DNA from: CAVRTJ01 sp964507185
Lineage (GTDB): Bacteria; Acidobacteriota; UBA4820; DSQY01
NCBI GenBank assembly: GCA_964507185.1
Contig: CAZDOY010000007.1
Span: 1 to 64,000 of the forward strand
Length of the DNA stretch: 64,000 nucleotides
Direction: 5' to 3'
A program made the translations under genes and the position numbers. Within the stretch, counting starts at the first letter, position 1. Every line of letters starts with the position of its first letter. Under the pieces are notes generated by a model that was given only the letters and a program-made list of their open reading frames with translations, ran no database searches and was not told where the DNA came from. This document shows positions 25,173 to 34,231 of the stretch, piece after piece.

Positions 25173-26489
25173 GTGGAATATCCCAAGAAGGACCTCCAAA
25201 CGGAATTGCTCTCTCTCAAGGCTTCCCTGTACGACTCCAATACACACCTTCCAGTGTATTCAGCCTGCTTCGACAGGCTTAAGCAGATGGCCGAGGACCG
25301 CTTCATGGGCCTGGTTCTCCTCCAGATTTCCGACCTGGAGAGGCTTGAGTCTGTTTTCGGGTTTGAGCGGTACGAGGAGGTCTTGAAACGGGCGGCTTTC
25401 CACCTGCAGGACGTGAACAACAGGGAATTCGACGGGGACCTCATGGTCAGCCAGCGGGGCGTATTCGACGACCAGTTCTGCCTCTTTGTCCCGTTCTCCA
25501 TACTCTCCGCTCCAGCGCTTTTGTCCCTCGAGAGGATCGCGAAACGCCTTTTCAAGGTCTTGGAGTCGGACCTGTCGTCGAAAGAGATGCCGGGACTCGC
25601 CCTGCACATGGGATATTCCATCCTCCACTACAATCCCTTTCTGCGGTTCGAACGCCTCGTGCACAGGATAGTGGAGGAGACGGCCGGGCTGGCTCAGCAC
25701 CAGCAGGAAACCGAGCTTGTCCTGCACGAACTGGAGCTTCGCCAACTCCTCGCCCGGCGAGCCATTACCGCCCTGTACCAGCCCATCGTGAATCTCGACG
25801 ATTTTAGCGTCATCGGTTACGAAGCGCTGGCGAGGGGGCCCGCGGAGACGCCCTACGAATGGCCGGAGGCCCTCTTCACATTCGCAAGGCAGTCCAAGCT
25901 CAACCGGGAACTCGACCACCAGTGCAAGATCGCCGCGCTCGAAGGCGCCCGGGGGAGGCCTGCGGGAACGAAGCTCTTCATCAATACCCTGCCGACCACC
26001 CTGGACGATCCGGATTTCACCTCCTCGGAGGCCGGGGAGATGCTCGGTCGTTTCGGCCTGGCCCCCGGGGACATCGTCTGGGAATTGACCGAGCGTCACG
26101 CCATAGAAGACTACGGCGCCTTCCAATCCACCATGAAGCGATACGTGGACCTGGGATACAACGTGGCAATCGACGATCTCGGGACCGGTTATTCGTCCAT
26201 TCAGACGATAACCCATGTCCGTCCCCTCTACCTCAAGATCGACATCTCGCTGGTCAGCGACATCGATACAAACCTCCTCAAGCAGGAGCTCGTCTCGTCG
26301 CTGCTCGTTCTTGCCGGCAATATAAACGCCCATCTGATCGCGGAGGGCATCGAGACGCAAGGCGAGCTGGATGCATTGAGAAGTCTTGGCATCCACATCG
26401 GGCAAGGCTACCTGCTAGGAAGGCCTTCCACCCTCTTCCCCGAGTCCGCGGCGCCGCCCGCCGCAAGGGAAGTGTCTAAGCGCGGCTGA
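25173..26489 (+). CDS. Degenerate GGDEF plus EAL domain c-di-GMP phosphodiesterase
   Basis: A 438-aa cytoplasmic protein. Residues 20-175 look like a GGDEF fold with the signature replaced by RGVFDDQF (about 95-102), so it should not make c-di-GMP. Residues 190-430 are an EAL domain with the catalytic set intact: EALAR (217-221), the Asn in FINTLP, ELTERHAI, IDDLGTGYSS, LKIDISLV and IAEGIET. It is therefore predicted to hydrolyse c-di-GMP to pGpG. No sensory or membrane domain is present. The GTG start is set by a GAGGAGG SD a few nt upstream. It stands alone, divergent from the large sigma-54 regulator. Confidence 0.9.
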   Translation: MEYPKKDLQTELLSLKASLYDSNTHLPVYSACFDRLKQMAEDRFMGLVLLQISDLERLESVFGFERYEEVLKRAAFHLQDVNNREFDGDLMVSQRGVFDDQFCLFVPFSILSAPALLSLERIAKRLFKVLESDLSSKEMPGLALHMGYSILHYNPFLRFERLVHRIVEETAGLAQHQQETELVLHELELRQLLARRAITALYQPIVNLDDFSVIGYEALARGPAETPYEWPEALFTFARQSKLNRELDHQCKIAALEGARGRPAGTKLFINTLPTTLDDPDFTSSEAGEMLGRFGLAPGDIVWELTERHAIEDYGAFQSTMKRYVDLGYNVAIDDLGTGYSSIQTITHVRPLYLKIDISLVSDIDTNLLKQELVSSLLVLAGNINAHLIAEGIETQGELDALRSLGIHIGQGYLLGRPSTLFPESAAPPAAREVSKRG

Positions 26490-26586
26490 AACAGCTCCCC
26501 CTCCCCACGACAGTCCACGCGCACCGCCCGACTGGCCCGGTTCGCCGAACAACAATGGGGCTTCCCAGCCCTAAAAACTCGGCAAC

Positions 26587-26618
26587 AAAAAAAAGAGCGG
26601 GCCTTTCGGCCCGCCCTC
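26587..26618 (-). terminator. Rho-independent terminator of the metalloprotease gene
   Basis: On the minus strand, a GC-rich stem (GAGGGCGGGCC paired with GGCCCGCTC, one bulge region) closes a GAAA tetraloop and is followed by eight T residues. It lies about 30 nt after the metalloprotease stop. It is the clearest intrinsic terminator in the window. Confidence 0.88.
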
Positions 26619-26647
26619 TGCTCGGTTGCACTTAACGAAACAATGTC

Positions 26648-29600
26648 TTACCAGGAGAACGGAAACGCTCCGGACACGCCGCCGTCGTCCGTGTTCTCCA
26701 CGGTGATCATGACCTGCGTGCCCTTGGGCACCATGGCCTTCAGGGCGGCGCCCTTTTTGGCGACGAGTTTTCCTTCGTTCTTGAATTTCACCTGGGGAAC
26801 GGCATCGCCATTGATCTTGACGACACAGCCTTCGTGGAAGTTGGTGCCGTAGATCTTAAGGCGGAACGGTGCGCCGGCCTTATACACCGCCGAAATAACC
26901 GGCGGGTCCACGGTGCTCGCGGCGTTGACGGCCATGGTGTTGGATGCCGAGTGGCCGGCGCCGTCGGTCACGGTCAATCCAACTGTATAGGAGCCGCCCG
27001 TCGTGTAGGTATGGGTGACGGTTTCGCCCGACTGGGTCTGACCGTCGCCGAAAGCCCACGCGTAGGTGTAAGGGGGCGTTCCCTGGAGTGCGCTTCCCGT
27101 GAAGTGCACGGTCATGGGCGTCTGGCCTGATGTCTTGTCGGCCTCTGGGACGGCCCGGAGCGCGTCCGAACAGGGCACGTCCTCGGTGAGGGTAAGGGAC
27201 CAGTTGAGCAGCGTACCGATGTCCCCCAGGCCGAGGTCGTGCACGTAGAGCCGCCACTCGCCCCCGGCGGGCTTGCCGGAAAAGGCCTCGAGAGGTGAAA
27301 CCGGCTCAAACGTGCCGCTGAAGGGCGGCTGGCCGTCGCTGATGGGTGTGGAAGCGTCGTCGTCGAAGGTCGTGTTCTGGTAATCGTGGCCCGGTCCGCC
27401 CTCGGTCATGGCCAGGCGGACCCACGAACCGTCGGGATGCATGAGCGTGATGGCCAGGTCGCCGTCGTAAGGGTGCTTGATGTTGACGGTGACCGTGACG
27501 TGGGACACCGTGAAGACGGAGTCCACGTTCAGTGTAGAGTAAACGCCCTGACCGTTGTAATCGGGAATGGCCTTCGGCACGTCCGAGCTGGCCAGCCCCG
27601 TCTTCGCAAGATCGAGGGTGGTAAAGCCGTAGAAGTCGCCCCCGTTGGTGTCGAGAGTTTCATTGCCCGACGCATCCTTCGAATCCACGGCAAAGACGTA
27701 TCCCGTGCAGGTGGCCAGGCCGGGGATCTTCACGCTGTGGCTGGTGCCGAGCTTGTCCTCAGCAGAGGGTGTTTCGGGCGAAGACGGGCCGTACGAGACG
27801 TGGCCGGTGGTGGGTTCGCTTGTGGTCCAGCTGATGACTGCGGTGCGTCCGAAGGGCACCACCTGCACGTTTGCAATGGTCGGTGCAACACAATCGGCGA
27901 CAGCCGTGGCCTCCGCGCTCACGCCGGGCGTTCCGCACGCCGACGCGTCCACGTAGTGTGCGGTTATGACCGCGCCGTTGGCCACGCCTACGGCGCCGTC
28001 CCCGGACTCCGTGGATGTCGATGTGCGGATCGTGCCCGTGAACTTGCCAGAATTCGCAGGCGTTTCGGTCAGTGTCACGGTTTCGGGGGTGGTTTCCAGG
28101 TTGGACCAGATGGTCACGTCCTGGCTGCCCGCGCCCGTGAGGTCGCTGTCCATAACGAAGATCCTGATCGTGTCGTCGCAGTTGTAGGTGGGCCGGTCGA
28201 GGACCACCGAGCCGGCGCAGGACTGCGGGGTAGCCTCGAAGCAGTCGCTCATGGCGCTCCGGCATGCGCCGTCTCCCGTGGAGGCGATTGCCTGGACCCT
28301 GTAGTAGTAGGCCAGGCCGTCGATCACGGACGCGTCCGTGAAGCCGGTCATTGGAGAGTCGACCCGGCCGACCCTCGTGTAGCCCGCGTCGCATCCGGTC
28401 TCATTTCTGAATATTTCGTAGCTCTGCGCATCCTGAACAGCGCCCCAGGTCACCTGCGCGGTGTTGTTGCCCGGGACGACCGAAATGACGGGCTTCGCGA
28501 GTTCCGGGCAGTATCCCGCCTGGTCCTCGTTGTTCACGTCGTCGCACGCGATGCCGTGGCGGTTGAAGGCCGCGTAGATGGCCGCCGCGTGGGGCGTGCC
28601 GTTGTCGAGGTTCCCGTCCGCGTCGTCCACTACCCTGAACACGCTGAAGAGGCTGCCCGACCCGCATCCGCTGCTGACGTCCTGCCCCGTGCAGGTGTAG
28701 GCGGCGGTCGCCGCCGGCCGGCTGAGGTACCAGAGCCGGTCGACGAGCTGCCACGCGGTGGCCTGGTCCATGCCGGCGTCGGGAAGGTCCCTGTTGGCCA
28801 GGTCCCAGAGGGCCTGGGAGGAAACGGCCGATTCGCAGTGTCCCTCGTAACCGCACGGGCCAGGGTACGTGGGGTCAATGGGGCAGTGGAAGCCGCTGAA
28901 GCCGCTCATCATGGCGGTAGTCGCGGGCTGCTGGTCGTGGTGCTTGCCCCAGTCGATGTCCCGCACGCCGGAGCAGTCGTTGCAGGCGTCGCCGTACCCG
29001 CTGCAGTTGCTGGACTGGAAACCGTTTCCGACGCATGAGCTGTGCGTCTGAAGGACGGCCGTGAAGTCTCCGTAGGTCTCGCCCGTGCCGTTGTCGGGGC
29101 TGGAGCCGTCTCCGTCGTTGGAATCAAGGCCGTGTCCCCACTCGTGGAGCGACACGCCGGGGAGTTCCCCGGTGTTGGAGCACCCGCCGCCGGACTTGAA
29201 GAAATTCAAGGCGGAACCGTCCCAGTAAGCGTTGCACGTCTGGTCCATGTTGACGTTGTCCGTCAGCTGGCCCGCGAGCCACTTGTTGTCCGGGAGGTAG
29301 GTAAGGGCCTTCATCTTGATGAGGTTCACCTGGTAGTACTGGGTTCGAGCGGCGTGCGTGTTGCCCGGTCCGCCAATCCCCGGCGTGGCGCAATCCGTGC
29401 CTTCCCCGGAGCCGAAGTCGAGGTCTCCCGTGGCGGTCGTGTTGCTGACGTCACCGCACACATCGGAGATTTTAACGTACTTGCCCGAGAGGGCAGATGT
29501 GGCGCTCTGACCTTCGAAGAGACCACCACCGTCGGCGTACTGGCCGTTACCAAGGTCGACGAAGGGCAGGGGACGATCCACTTCGGCCGCCGGACGGTCG

Positions 29601-30535
29601 CCCGGGTAGACGCCGCCGTGGACGCTGCCGTACTTGTTGGCGTCGACGAATGCGACGATCTCCCCCGTGTGAGCATCCACGCGAGCTTCCCAGGTGCCCA
29701 TGACGCCCCTGCGCCGGAACTCGAGCAGGTAGACGAGCCTGTAGTGAAGGCCCGTCCCAGGTTGTATGGATTCACCGGCCAGGGCCTCGGGCGTCGAGAC
29801 GGGTATGACGATCAGCCGGCCGGGCTCGAGGATCTCGTCGCCGGGTCCGAACCGCCCGACATAGCCCCACAGAATCTGCCAGGCCGTTTCCCGGTCTATG
29901 GTAGGCCGGGGATCGAGAGCCCGGATGGAGTCGTCGATGTGTTCCTCCCCTACCTGCACGAGGTTGCCGTGGTTCAGCCTGAATACGACGTGGGCCTTCT
30001 CCACAGGAATCCCGTGGTAGGTCCACTGAAAGTCCACGAAATAGAGATAGCCGGCAAGCGGGCCCGACGCCGATGAAATGAGCCTCAGGTCACCGGGCTG
30101 CACACCCAGCATGTCCGGATTGTTCCGGATGAAGTCCAGGGCCTTGTCGGCGACCACGCTCACGGGGACGTTGTTCAAAGGGCCGCCGGGAGCAAGGCCC
30201 GGGCCCGTCCTCGTCAGCGAGTTGGCCGTTCCCGGGATCCATGGGATGCCTCGCCCTTCCAGCAGCGAAGGCCTGCCGGTGACCCGGTCGACCACGGCGT
30301 GCCATCCGGCGCCTTCTGCATCCAGAAATGCCGCCAGCGCGGACATCGCCCTCGAATCCGCGACGGAGGCCCGGAAACCGGCCCCCGGCAGAATTCTTTC
30401 GTTGATGGCCGTAAGCCTCGTCTCGGGCTTCGCGAAAGCCAGGTCGTCCAGCGTGTCCGCTCCCGTCTTGGCCCGCTGGGCCATGGACGGTATCACCACG
30501 CCCAGGGCGAACGCTGCCGCCAGGACGCACCTCAC
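26648..30535 (-). CDS. Secreted gluzincin metalloprotease with FTP, FN3, P-domain, PKD and IPT modules
   Basis: A 1295-aa exported protein. The signal peptide (MRCVLAAAFALGVVIPSMAQ) is followed by a fungalysin/thermolysin-type propeptide and a catalytic domain with H464-EWGH-468 and a likely third ligand Glu486 (GETYGD). Then come fibronectin-III-like segments, a proprotein-convertase P-domain (HPYDGDLAITLMHPDGSW; GEWRLYVHDLG), a PKD domain (YTYAWAFGDGQTQSGE) and a C-terminal IPT/TIG-like domain. The catalytic region is Cys-rich, suggesting disulphides made extracellularly. The GTG at 30535 has a GAGGAG SD; a TTG at 30565 with GGAGGGG is a plausible alternative adding ten residues. It likely digests external protein, and substrate preference is unknown. 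Confidence 0.85.
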   Translation of the reverse strand: MRCVLAAAFALGVVIPSMAQRAKTGADTLDDLAFAKPETRLTAINERILPGAGFRASVADSRAMSALAAFLDAEGAGWHAVVDRVTGRPSLLEGRGIPWIPGTANSLTRTGPGLAPGGPLNNVPVSVVADKALDFIRNNPDMLGVQPGDLRLISSASGPLAGYLYFVDFQWTYHGIPVEKAHVVFRLNHGNLVQVGEEHIDDSIRALDPRPTIDRETAWQILWGYVGRFGPGDEILEPGRLIVIPVSTPEALAGESIQPGTGLHYRLVYLLEFRRRGVMGTWEARVDAHTGEIVAFVDANKYGSVHGGVYPGDRPAAEVDRPLPFVDLGNGQYADGGGLFEGQSATSALSGKYVKISDVCGDVSNTTATGDLDFGSGEGTDCATPGIGGPGNTHAARTQYYQVNLIKMKALTYLPDNKWLAGQLTDNVNMDQTCNAYWDGSALNFFKSGGGCSNTGELPGVSLHEWGHGLDSNDGDGSSPDNGTGETYGDFTAVLQTHSSCVGNGFQSSNCSGYGDACNDCSGVRDIDWGKHHDQQPATTAMMSGFSGFHCPIDPTYPGPCGYEGHCESAVSSQALWDLANRDLPDAGMDQATAWQLVDRLWYLSRPAATAAYTCTGQDVSSGCGSGSLFSVFRVVDDADGNLDNGTPHAAAIYAAFNRHGIACDDVNNEDQAGYCPELAKPVISVVPGNNTAQVTWGAVQDAQSYEIFRNETGCDAGYTRVGRVDSPMTGFTDASVIDGLAYYYRVQAIASTGDGACRSAMSDCFEATPQSCAGSVVLDRPTYNCDDTIRIFVMDSDLTGAGSQDVTIWSNLETTPETVTLTETPANSGKFTGTIRTSTSTESGDGAVGVANGAVITAHYVDASACGTPGVSAEATAVADCVAPTIANVQVVPFGRTAVISWTTSEPTTGHVSYGPSSPETPSAEDKLGTSHSVKIPGLATCTGYVFAVDSKDASGNETLDTNGGDFYGFTTLDLAKTGLASSDVPKAIPDYNGQGVYSTLNVDSVFTVSHVTVTVNIKHPYDGDLAITLMHPDGSWVRLAMTEGGPGHDYQNTTFDDDASTPISDGQPPFSGTFEPVSPLEAFSGKPAGGEWRLYVHDLGLGDIGTLLNWSLTLTEDVPCSDALRAVPEADKTSGQTPMTVHFTGSALQGTPPYTYAWAFGDGQTQSGETVTHTYTTGGSYTVGLTVTDGAGHSASNTMAVNAASTVDPPVISAVYKAGAPFRLKIYGTNFHEGCVVKINGDAVPQVKFKNEGKLVAKKGAALKAMVPKGTQVMITVENTDDGGVSGAFPFSW

Positions 30536-31359
30536 GAATACTCCTCGATGTCTAAGGAATTGCAATGCAAACCCCTCCTCTCTTTTCCCGACCCCCGGGG
30601 TTGTTTCGATGTAAGTGACGCATCTTATAATAATTGCAAGTGCAGTGGAACCCTGTTCGCGGTTCGAACGCGCCCTGAGGCCCAAATCCAGCGACAGGAA
30701 GGACAGGGCACGCTAAAACGCAGAGTTGGCATGGCTTCTCTGAAAGACGGTGTTCACCTGCAGGGGATTTAGGCTGCCTCCGAGCGGGGCACGAGCCGGG
30801 CGGGGAAGCCCCCAGGCCAGGGTGAGGGTTCCAGCGGGCTTTGCCCGTGGGGCGGGGAGGGAACGGTTTTCCCCGTTGCGGGCGACGCTTTTTCTATCTC
30901 CGGTTGAACCGCGGGCACGGCCGAAGCTGGGATGATTTGATCGCGGATCTTGAGTGAGGCAGAGGGGTTGGCAGCCCGGCGTCCTTCTGCTAAGATACAT
31001 GCCGTGTTTTTCCGGTTGCCAAACCTGGAACTGGATCTTTTTAGGACGGGAACAGGACAGACGATGGAACCTCCCAGTTGGGTGAAACAAGTCGATAAAG
31101 GGGCATCGGACCTCGGAACGTGCGTTCCGGTCCGCAACCCGGAAAAGGCCGTCGGAAAACCGGCCTCCTGACCGTTCTTCGGCATGATTCCGGGTCCCGC
31201 CCCGCGCAGGGAAACGGAGTTGTGCCTTGATCATTCAGTGCTCTCACGCAACGCGTCAGCCTGCGACACGCTCTTGCCGGAACCGCCGACGTGCGTCGCG
31301 AGGCCTTGCCGGCCACGCTGCGGACAGGAGTGCGCCATGACCGATAACGGGGGCGCTCC
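30536..31359. other. Long divergent intergenic region (824 nt)
   Basis: The gap lies between the metalloprotease and the Nramp-like gene. I see no convincing conventional gene apart from the short overlapping frame at 31337. Two small hairpins occur ahead of the transporter: CGGAAC-GTGC-GTTCCG (31114-31129) and AGGCCG/CGGCCT around 31146-31166. I looked for Mn (yybP-ykoY) and Mg (M-box) riboswitch cores by eye and did not recognise either. A TAAGAT near 30990 could be a -10, but no good -35 accompanies it. Confidence 0.5.
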
Positions 31360-31393
31360 ATGTACTGGGTCAGCAAGGGCATCCACCTTCTAA
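31337..31393 (+). CDS. Possible 18-aa leader peptide overlapping the Nramp-like start
   Basis: ATG at 31337 with an AGGAG SD 6 nt upstream opens an 18-codon frame (MTDNGGAPCTGSARASTF). It ends inside the transporter gene, overlapping its first 34 nt. Its SD is better than the transporter's own. It could be a translated leader that couples or attenuates transporter synthesis, or chance. There is no family evidence. Confidence 0.3.
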   Translation: MTDNGGAPCTGSARASTF

Positions 31394-32676
31394 ACCGCCT
31401 TCGCCGGCAGATCTTCATCTTTCTGGCCGTGCTCGGTCCCGGCATCATCGTCATGGTGGCCGACAACGACGCGGGCGGGATTTCCACGTACGCCGTCACC
31501 GGTTCCAAGTACGGCTTCAACGTGCTGTGGCTTTTCTTCATTCTCATCCCCATGGCCTTCCTTGCCCAGGAGATGGCCGTCCGCCTCGGGGCGGTCACGA
31601 AGAGGGGGCACGCGGAGGTCATCTTCGAGGGCTTCGGGCCCTTCTGGGGCTGGTTCTCCATCATCGACCTGGCCATCATCAACTGGCTCACGCTGGTGAC
31701 CGAATACATCGGTATGACGGCCGCCATGAGCCTGTTCGGGGTTCCGCCCATCGTCACGTTCCTGGGCGTCACGATGATCCTCATGGCCGTGGTGATGTCC
31801 GGAAAGTACTGGACATTCGAGAAGCTCACGCTGCTTTTCTGCGTCTTCAACCTCGTCTACATTCCCGCCGCCCTCTGGGCCATGAAGACGCCTGCCGCGC
31901 CTGCCTGGAGCAGCGTTTTCGAGGGCTTCTATGCACCCCGCTTCCCGGGCGGGATAACGACAGATCTCATCTTCGTGCTGCTGGCCAACATCGGGACCAC
32001 GATCACGCCGTGGCAGATCTACTTCCAGCAGAGCGCGGTGGTGGACAAGGGCCTCGACATCCACGACATCAAGTTCGGAAAGTGGGACACGCTCGTGGGG
32101 TCGGCCCTGACCGGGCTGGTGGCCGTTTTCATCATTATCACCACGGGCGCCGCTTTCTACTACCACCACCCCCAGATCGTGATCGAGGACGCGCGGCAGA
32201 CCGCCGAGGCTCTCGTTCCCCTGCTGCCCGCGGGGGAAGGCCACCTGGCGCGGACGCTCTTCGGCATCGGCCTCTTCGACGCGGGGTTCCTGGGCGCGCT
32301 GTGCATATCGCTGGCGACGTCCTGGGGGGTGGGCGAGGTCTTCGGATGGGCCCACTCGCTCAACAAGAGCGTCAGGGACGCCCCCTGGTTCTACGTCTTC
32401 TACCTCGGGATGCTTCTCACGTCGGGCGCCGTCGTCCTCATCCCCGGCGCCCCGCTCATTACGATCACCATGTACGTGCAGGTGGTGGCGGTGACCCTGC
32501 TGCCGGCGTCCCTCATATTCGCCTACATCCTCCTCAATGAACCGGCGTTTATGGGCAAACACGTCAACACGCGATGGCAGAACGTGGCCAACATGAGCAT
32601 CATCATCCTGGTCATCCTCATGTCCACCATGCTGGCCGTGACGACCCTTTTCCCCGGACTGTTGGGCAACGGATAG
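31360..32676 (+). CDS. Nramp-like divalent metal transporter with atypical metal-site motifs
   Basis: A 438-aa inner-membrane protein with about 11 helices and the Nramp fold. In canonical Nramp, helix 1 has DPGN and helix 6 has MPH. Here helix 1 reads ADNDAGG (residues 34-40) and helix 6 reads ANIGTTITPWQ (209-219), so the metal-coordinating Met is replaced by Thr and the His by Trp. Loss of that Met is a feature of Nramp-related Mg/Mn transporters, so Mg2+ or Mn2+ rather than Fe2+ is a reasonable inference. The gene 12 nt downstream encodes MgtE-N and CBS domains, supporting a Mg link. Other Nramp landmarks such as FLAQEMAVRLG in helix 2 are present. Confidence 0.85.
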   Translation: MYWVSKGIHLLNRLRRQIFIFLAVLGPGIIVMVADNDAGGISTYAVTGSKYGFNVLWLFFILIPMAFLAQEMAVRLGAVTKRGHAEVIFEGFGPFWGWFSIIDLAIINWLTLVTEYIGMTAAMSLFGVPPIVTFLGVTMILMAVVMSGKYWTFEKLTLLFCVFNLVYIPAALWAMKTPAAPAWSSVFEGFYAPRFPGGITTDLIFVLLANIGTTITPWQIYFQQSAVVDKGLDIHDIKFGKWDTLVGSALTGLVAVFIIITTGAAFYYHHPQIVIEDARQTAEALVPLLPAGEGHLARTLFGIGLFDAGFLGALCISLATSWGVGEVFGWAHSLNKSVRDAPWFYVFYLGMLLTSGAVVLIPGAPLITITMYVQVVAVTLLPASLIFAYILLNEPAFMGKHVNTRWQNVANMSIIILVILMSTMLAVTTLFPGLLGNG

Positions 32677-32688
32677 CGGGAGGCTCAG

Positions 32689-33987
32689 ATGGTCGTGGTT
32701 CCCAAGAAGACGCAGAAGGTGACCGACGTACCGCCGGCCCCCGGCAAGTTCCGTTTCCTCTATTTTTCCCGGCTCTACCGGCGGCCCGTCTGTGCCGGGA
32801 CGATCAAGGACCGGATCGGCAAACTGGACGACCTCGTGTTCCGGCTCTCCGAGCCCTACCCGGAGGCCGTGGGTATCTTCATCGAGCACGGGTGGAACAA
32901 GCCGACGGAGTTCGTGCCCTGGGAAAGGGTGGTGAAAATCGAGGACGACGCCGTCTTCGTCAAGCCCCCGCCGGAAGGCGACCAGTACCCTCCCTTCGTG
33001 GACCAGCCCGGCTGGATCATGCTGGACAACCACCTCATGGGCCGGACCATCCTCGACATAGACGGCCGTCGGACCGAGGTGGTCAACGACGTCCACCTCC
33101 TCGAAGCGCGAGGGCGGCTCCTGATCGTCCACGTGGACATCTCGTTTAACGGGTTCCTGCGCAAGTGGGGCCTGGGGCGGTTCCGCTGGATCAAGGACCA
33201 GTTTATCTCGTGGAAGTTTGTCCAGCCGCTTTCCGTGGAGGACGCCGCGGCCACGGACAAGGTCTCTCTCTCGGTCACGCGCAAGCAGGTTCTGGACCTG
33301 CCCGGCGAGGACCTCGCGGACGCGCTGGAAGAACTCAAGGGCCGCGAACAGGAGGCCCTGTTCTCGGCGCTGGACTCCGAGAAAGCGGCGGAGGCCCTCG
33401 TGGAGGCCGAGCCCCGGGCCCAGCGCCAGCTCATGGGCAACCTGCGCAAGGAACGCGCCCGTACCATCCTCTCCGAGATGACCGTGCCCCAGCTCGCCAA
33501 CCTCTTCTCGGTCCTGCCGCACGACGACATGACCGAACTGATGGAACTTCTGCCTTCGGACGAGGCCGTCCGCATCAAGGCCATCCTTTCCGAGCGCGAA
33601 GCCACGGCCAGGGCGCTCATGTCCTCCGACTACGTCACGGCCCGCCAGGAGGAGACCGTCGGCGAAGTACTCGACCGGATTCGCCGGTCGGCAAAGGAAC
33701 CCGAGGTCGTGTCCTACGTCTACGTGGTGGACGGCGTCGGCGGCGTGCTCCAGGGCGTGGTGGACCTCAGGGACCTCGTGCTGGCGGCGGACCACGTGCC
33801 GCTGTCCGAACTCATGGCCTCCCCCGTGGTCTCGGCCGAGGAAGACGACCTCAGGGAGGACCTGGAGGAGGTCTTCGCCAAGTATCACTTCCGGATGGTC
33901 CCCGTGGTCGACCCGCGCGACCGCATCCTCGGCGTCATCTACTACAACGACATCATGAAGGGCCTGGTCACCCGGGCGAGGGTATGA
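32689..33987 (+). CDS. Soluble MgtE-N/CBS protein with PRC-barrel-like N-terminus
   Basis: A 432-aa cytoplasmic protein. Residues 25-180 contain beta-rich PRC-barrel-like units (IKDRIGKLDDLVFRL; GRTILDIDGRRTEVVNDVHL). Residues about 205-310 form an MgtE N-terminal superhelical domain (LADALEELKGREQEALFSAL; LFSVLPHDDMTELMELLP), and residues 310-425 a CBS pair. In MgtE these modules sense cytoplasmic Mg2+ and gate the pore, but the MgtE membrane domain is missing here. Lying 12 nt after the Nramp-like gene, it is likely that transporter's regulatory subunit, gating flux by Mg2+ (inference). There is no membrane helix. Confidence 0.85.
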   Translation: MVVVPKKTQKVTDVPPAPGKFRFLYFSRLYRRPVCAGTIKDRIGKLDDLVFRLSEPYPEAVGIFIEHGWNKPTEFVPWERVVKIEDDAVFVKPPPEGDQYPPFVDQPGWIMLDNHLMGRTILDIDGRRTEVVNDVHLLEARGRLLIVHVDISFNGFLRKWGLGRFRWIKDQFISWKFVQPLSVEDAAATDKVSLSVTRKQVLDLPGEDLADALEELKGREQEALFSALDSEKAAEALVEAEPRAQRQLMGNLRKERARTILSEMTVPQLANLFSVLPHDDMTELMELLPSDEAVRIKAILSEREATARALMSSDYVTARQEETVGEVLDRIRRSAKEPEVVSYVYVVDGVGGVLQGVVDLRDLVLAADHVPLSELMASPVVSAEEDDLREDLEEVFAKYHFRMVPVVDPRDRILGVIYYNDIMKGLVTRARV

Positions 33988-33991
33988 AGAT

Positions 33992-34216
33992 GATTTGGGA
34001 TTTGGGATTTGGGATTTGGGATTTGAACGACGCCTCGGGACGAGCCGAAGAAAAGGCGGAAGGCGAAAGGCGAAAGGCGAAAGGTAAGAACGGCAGGCGG
34101 CCGGCCTTCGAAGCTTCCGCCGAACCATGCCGTCCTAATCACCTGATCACCTACTCACCTACTCACTGCGGCGGCGAGCAGCCGCCCGCCGCGATCACTC
34201 GATCACTCGATCACTT
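33992..34216. repeat. Cluster of four short tandem arrays
   Basis: Four arrays fill the gap after the MgtE-N gene: five copies of GATTTGG (33992-34026), five of AGGCGAA (34054-34088, end copies drifted), three to four of CACCTACT/CACCTGAT (34140-34168) and three of GATCACTC (34193-34216). Units of 7 bp or 8 bp drift by single bases. None encodes a plausible peptide. The two octamer types are reverse complements of the GTGAGYAG and GTGATCGA units found elsewhere in the window. Confidence 0.85.
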
Positions 34217-34231
34217 CCCCGAGGTCCCGCC

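Noticed and set aside
24968..25621. A 217-codon minus-strand open frame overlapping the EAL gene start
   Set aside because: It is antisense to the conserved EAL protein and to the TTGCGC/TATGAT promoter, with no recognisable domain.
27386..29038. A 550-codon plus-strand open frame inside the metalloprotease gene
   Set aside because: The minus-strand product has a signal peptide, HEWGH and several domains. The opposite frame is Val/Arg/Gly-rich without motifs.
30640..30700. A GGTTCGAACGC string that looks like a tRNA T-arm
   Set aside because: No acceptor, D-arm or anticodon arm can be folded around it at the right distances.
30890..31359. Possible Mn2+ or Mg2+ riboswitch before the metal transporter
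   Set aside because: I did not recognise the conserved core of yybP-ykoY or M-box RNAs. Only two small unconnected hairpins are seen. A covariance-model scan would settle it.
31390..34128. A 912-codon open frame on the minus strand opposite the Nramp-like and MgtE-N genes
   Set aside because: It is antisense to two well-supported genes, is extremely rich in His, Asp, Glu and Gly, and has no domain. It is an artefact of high-GC codon usage.
33992..34216. Possible CRISPR array
   Set aside because: Units are 7-8 bp, directly abutting and without spacers. No cas genes are present.
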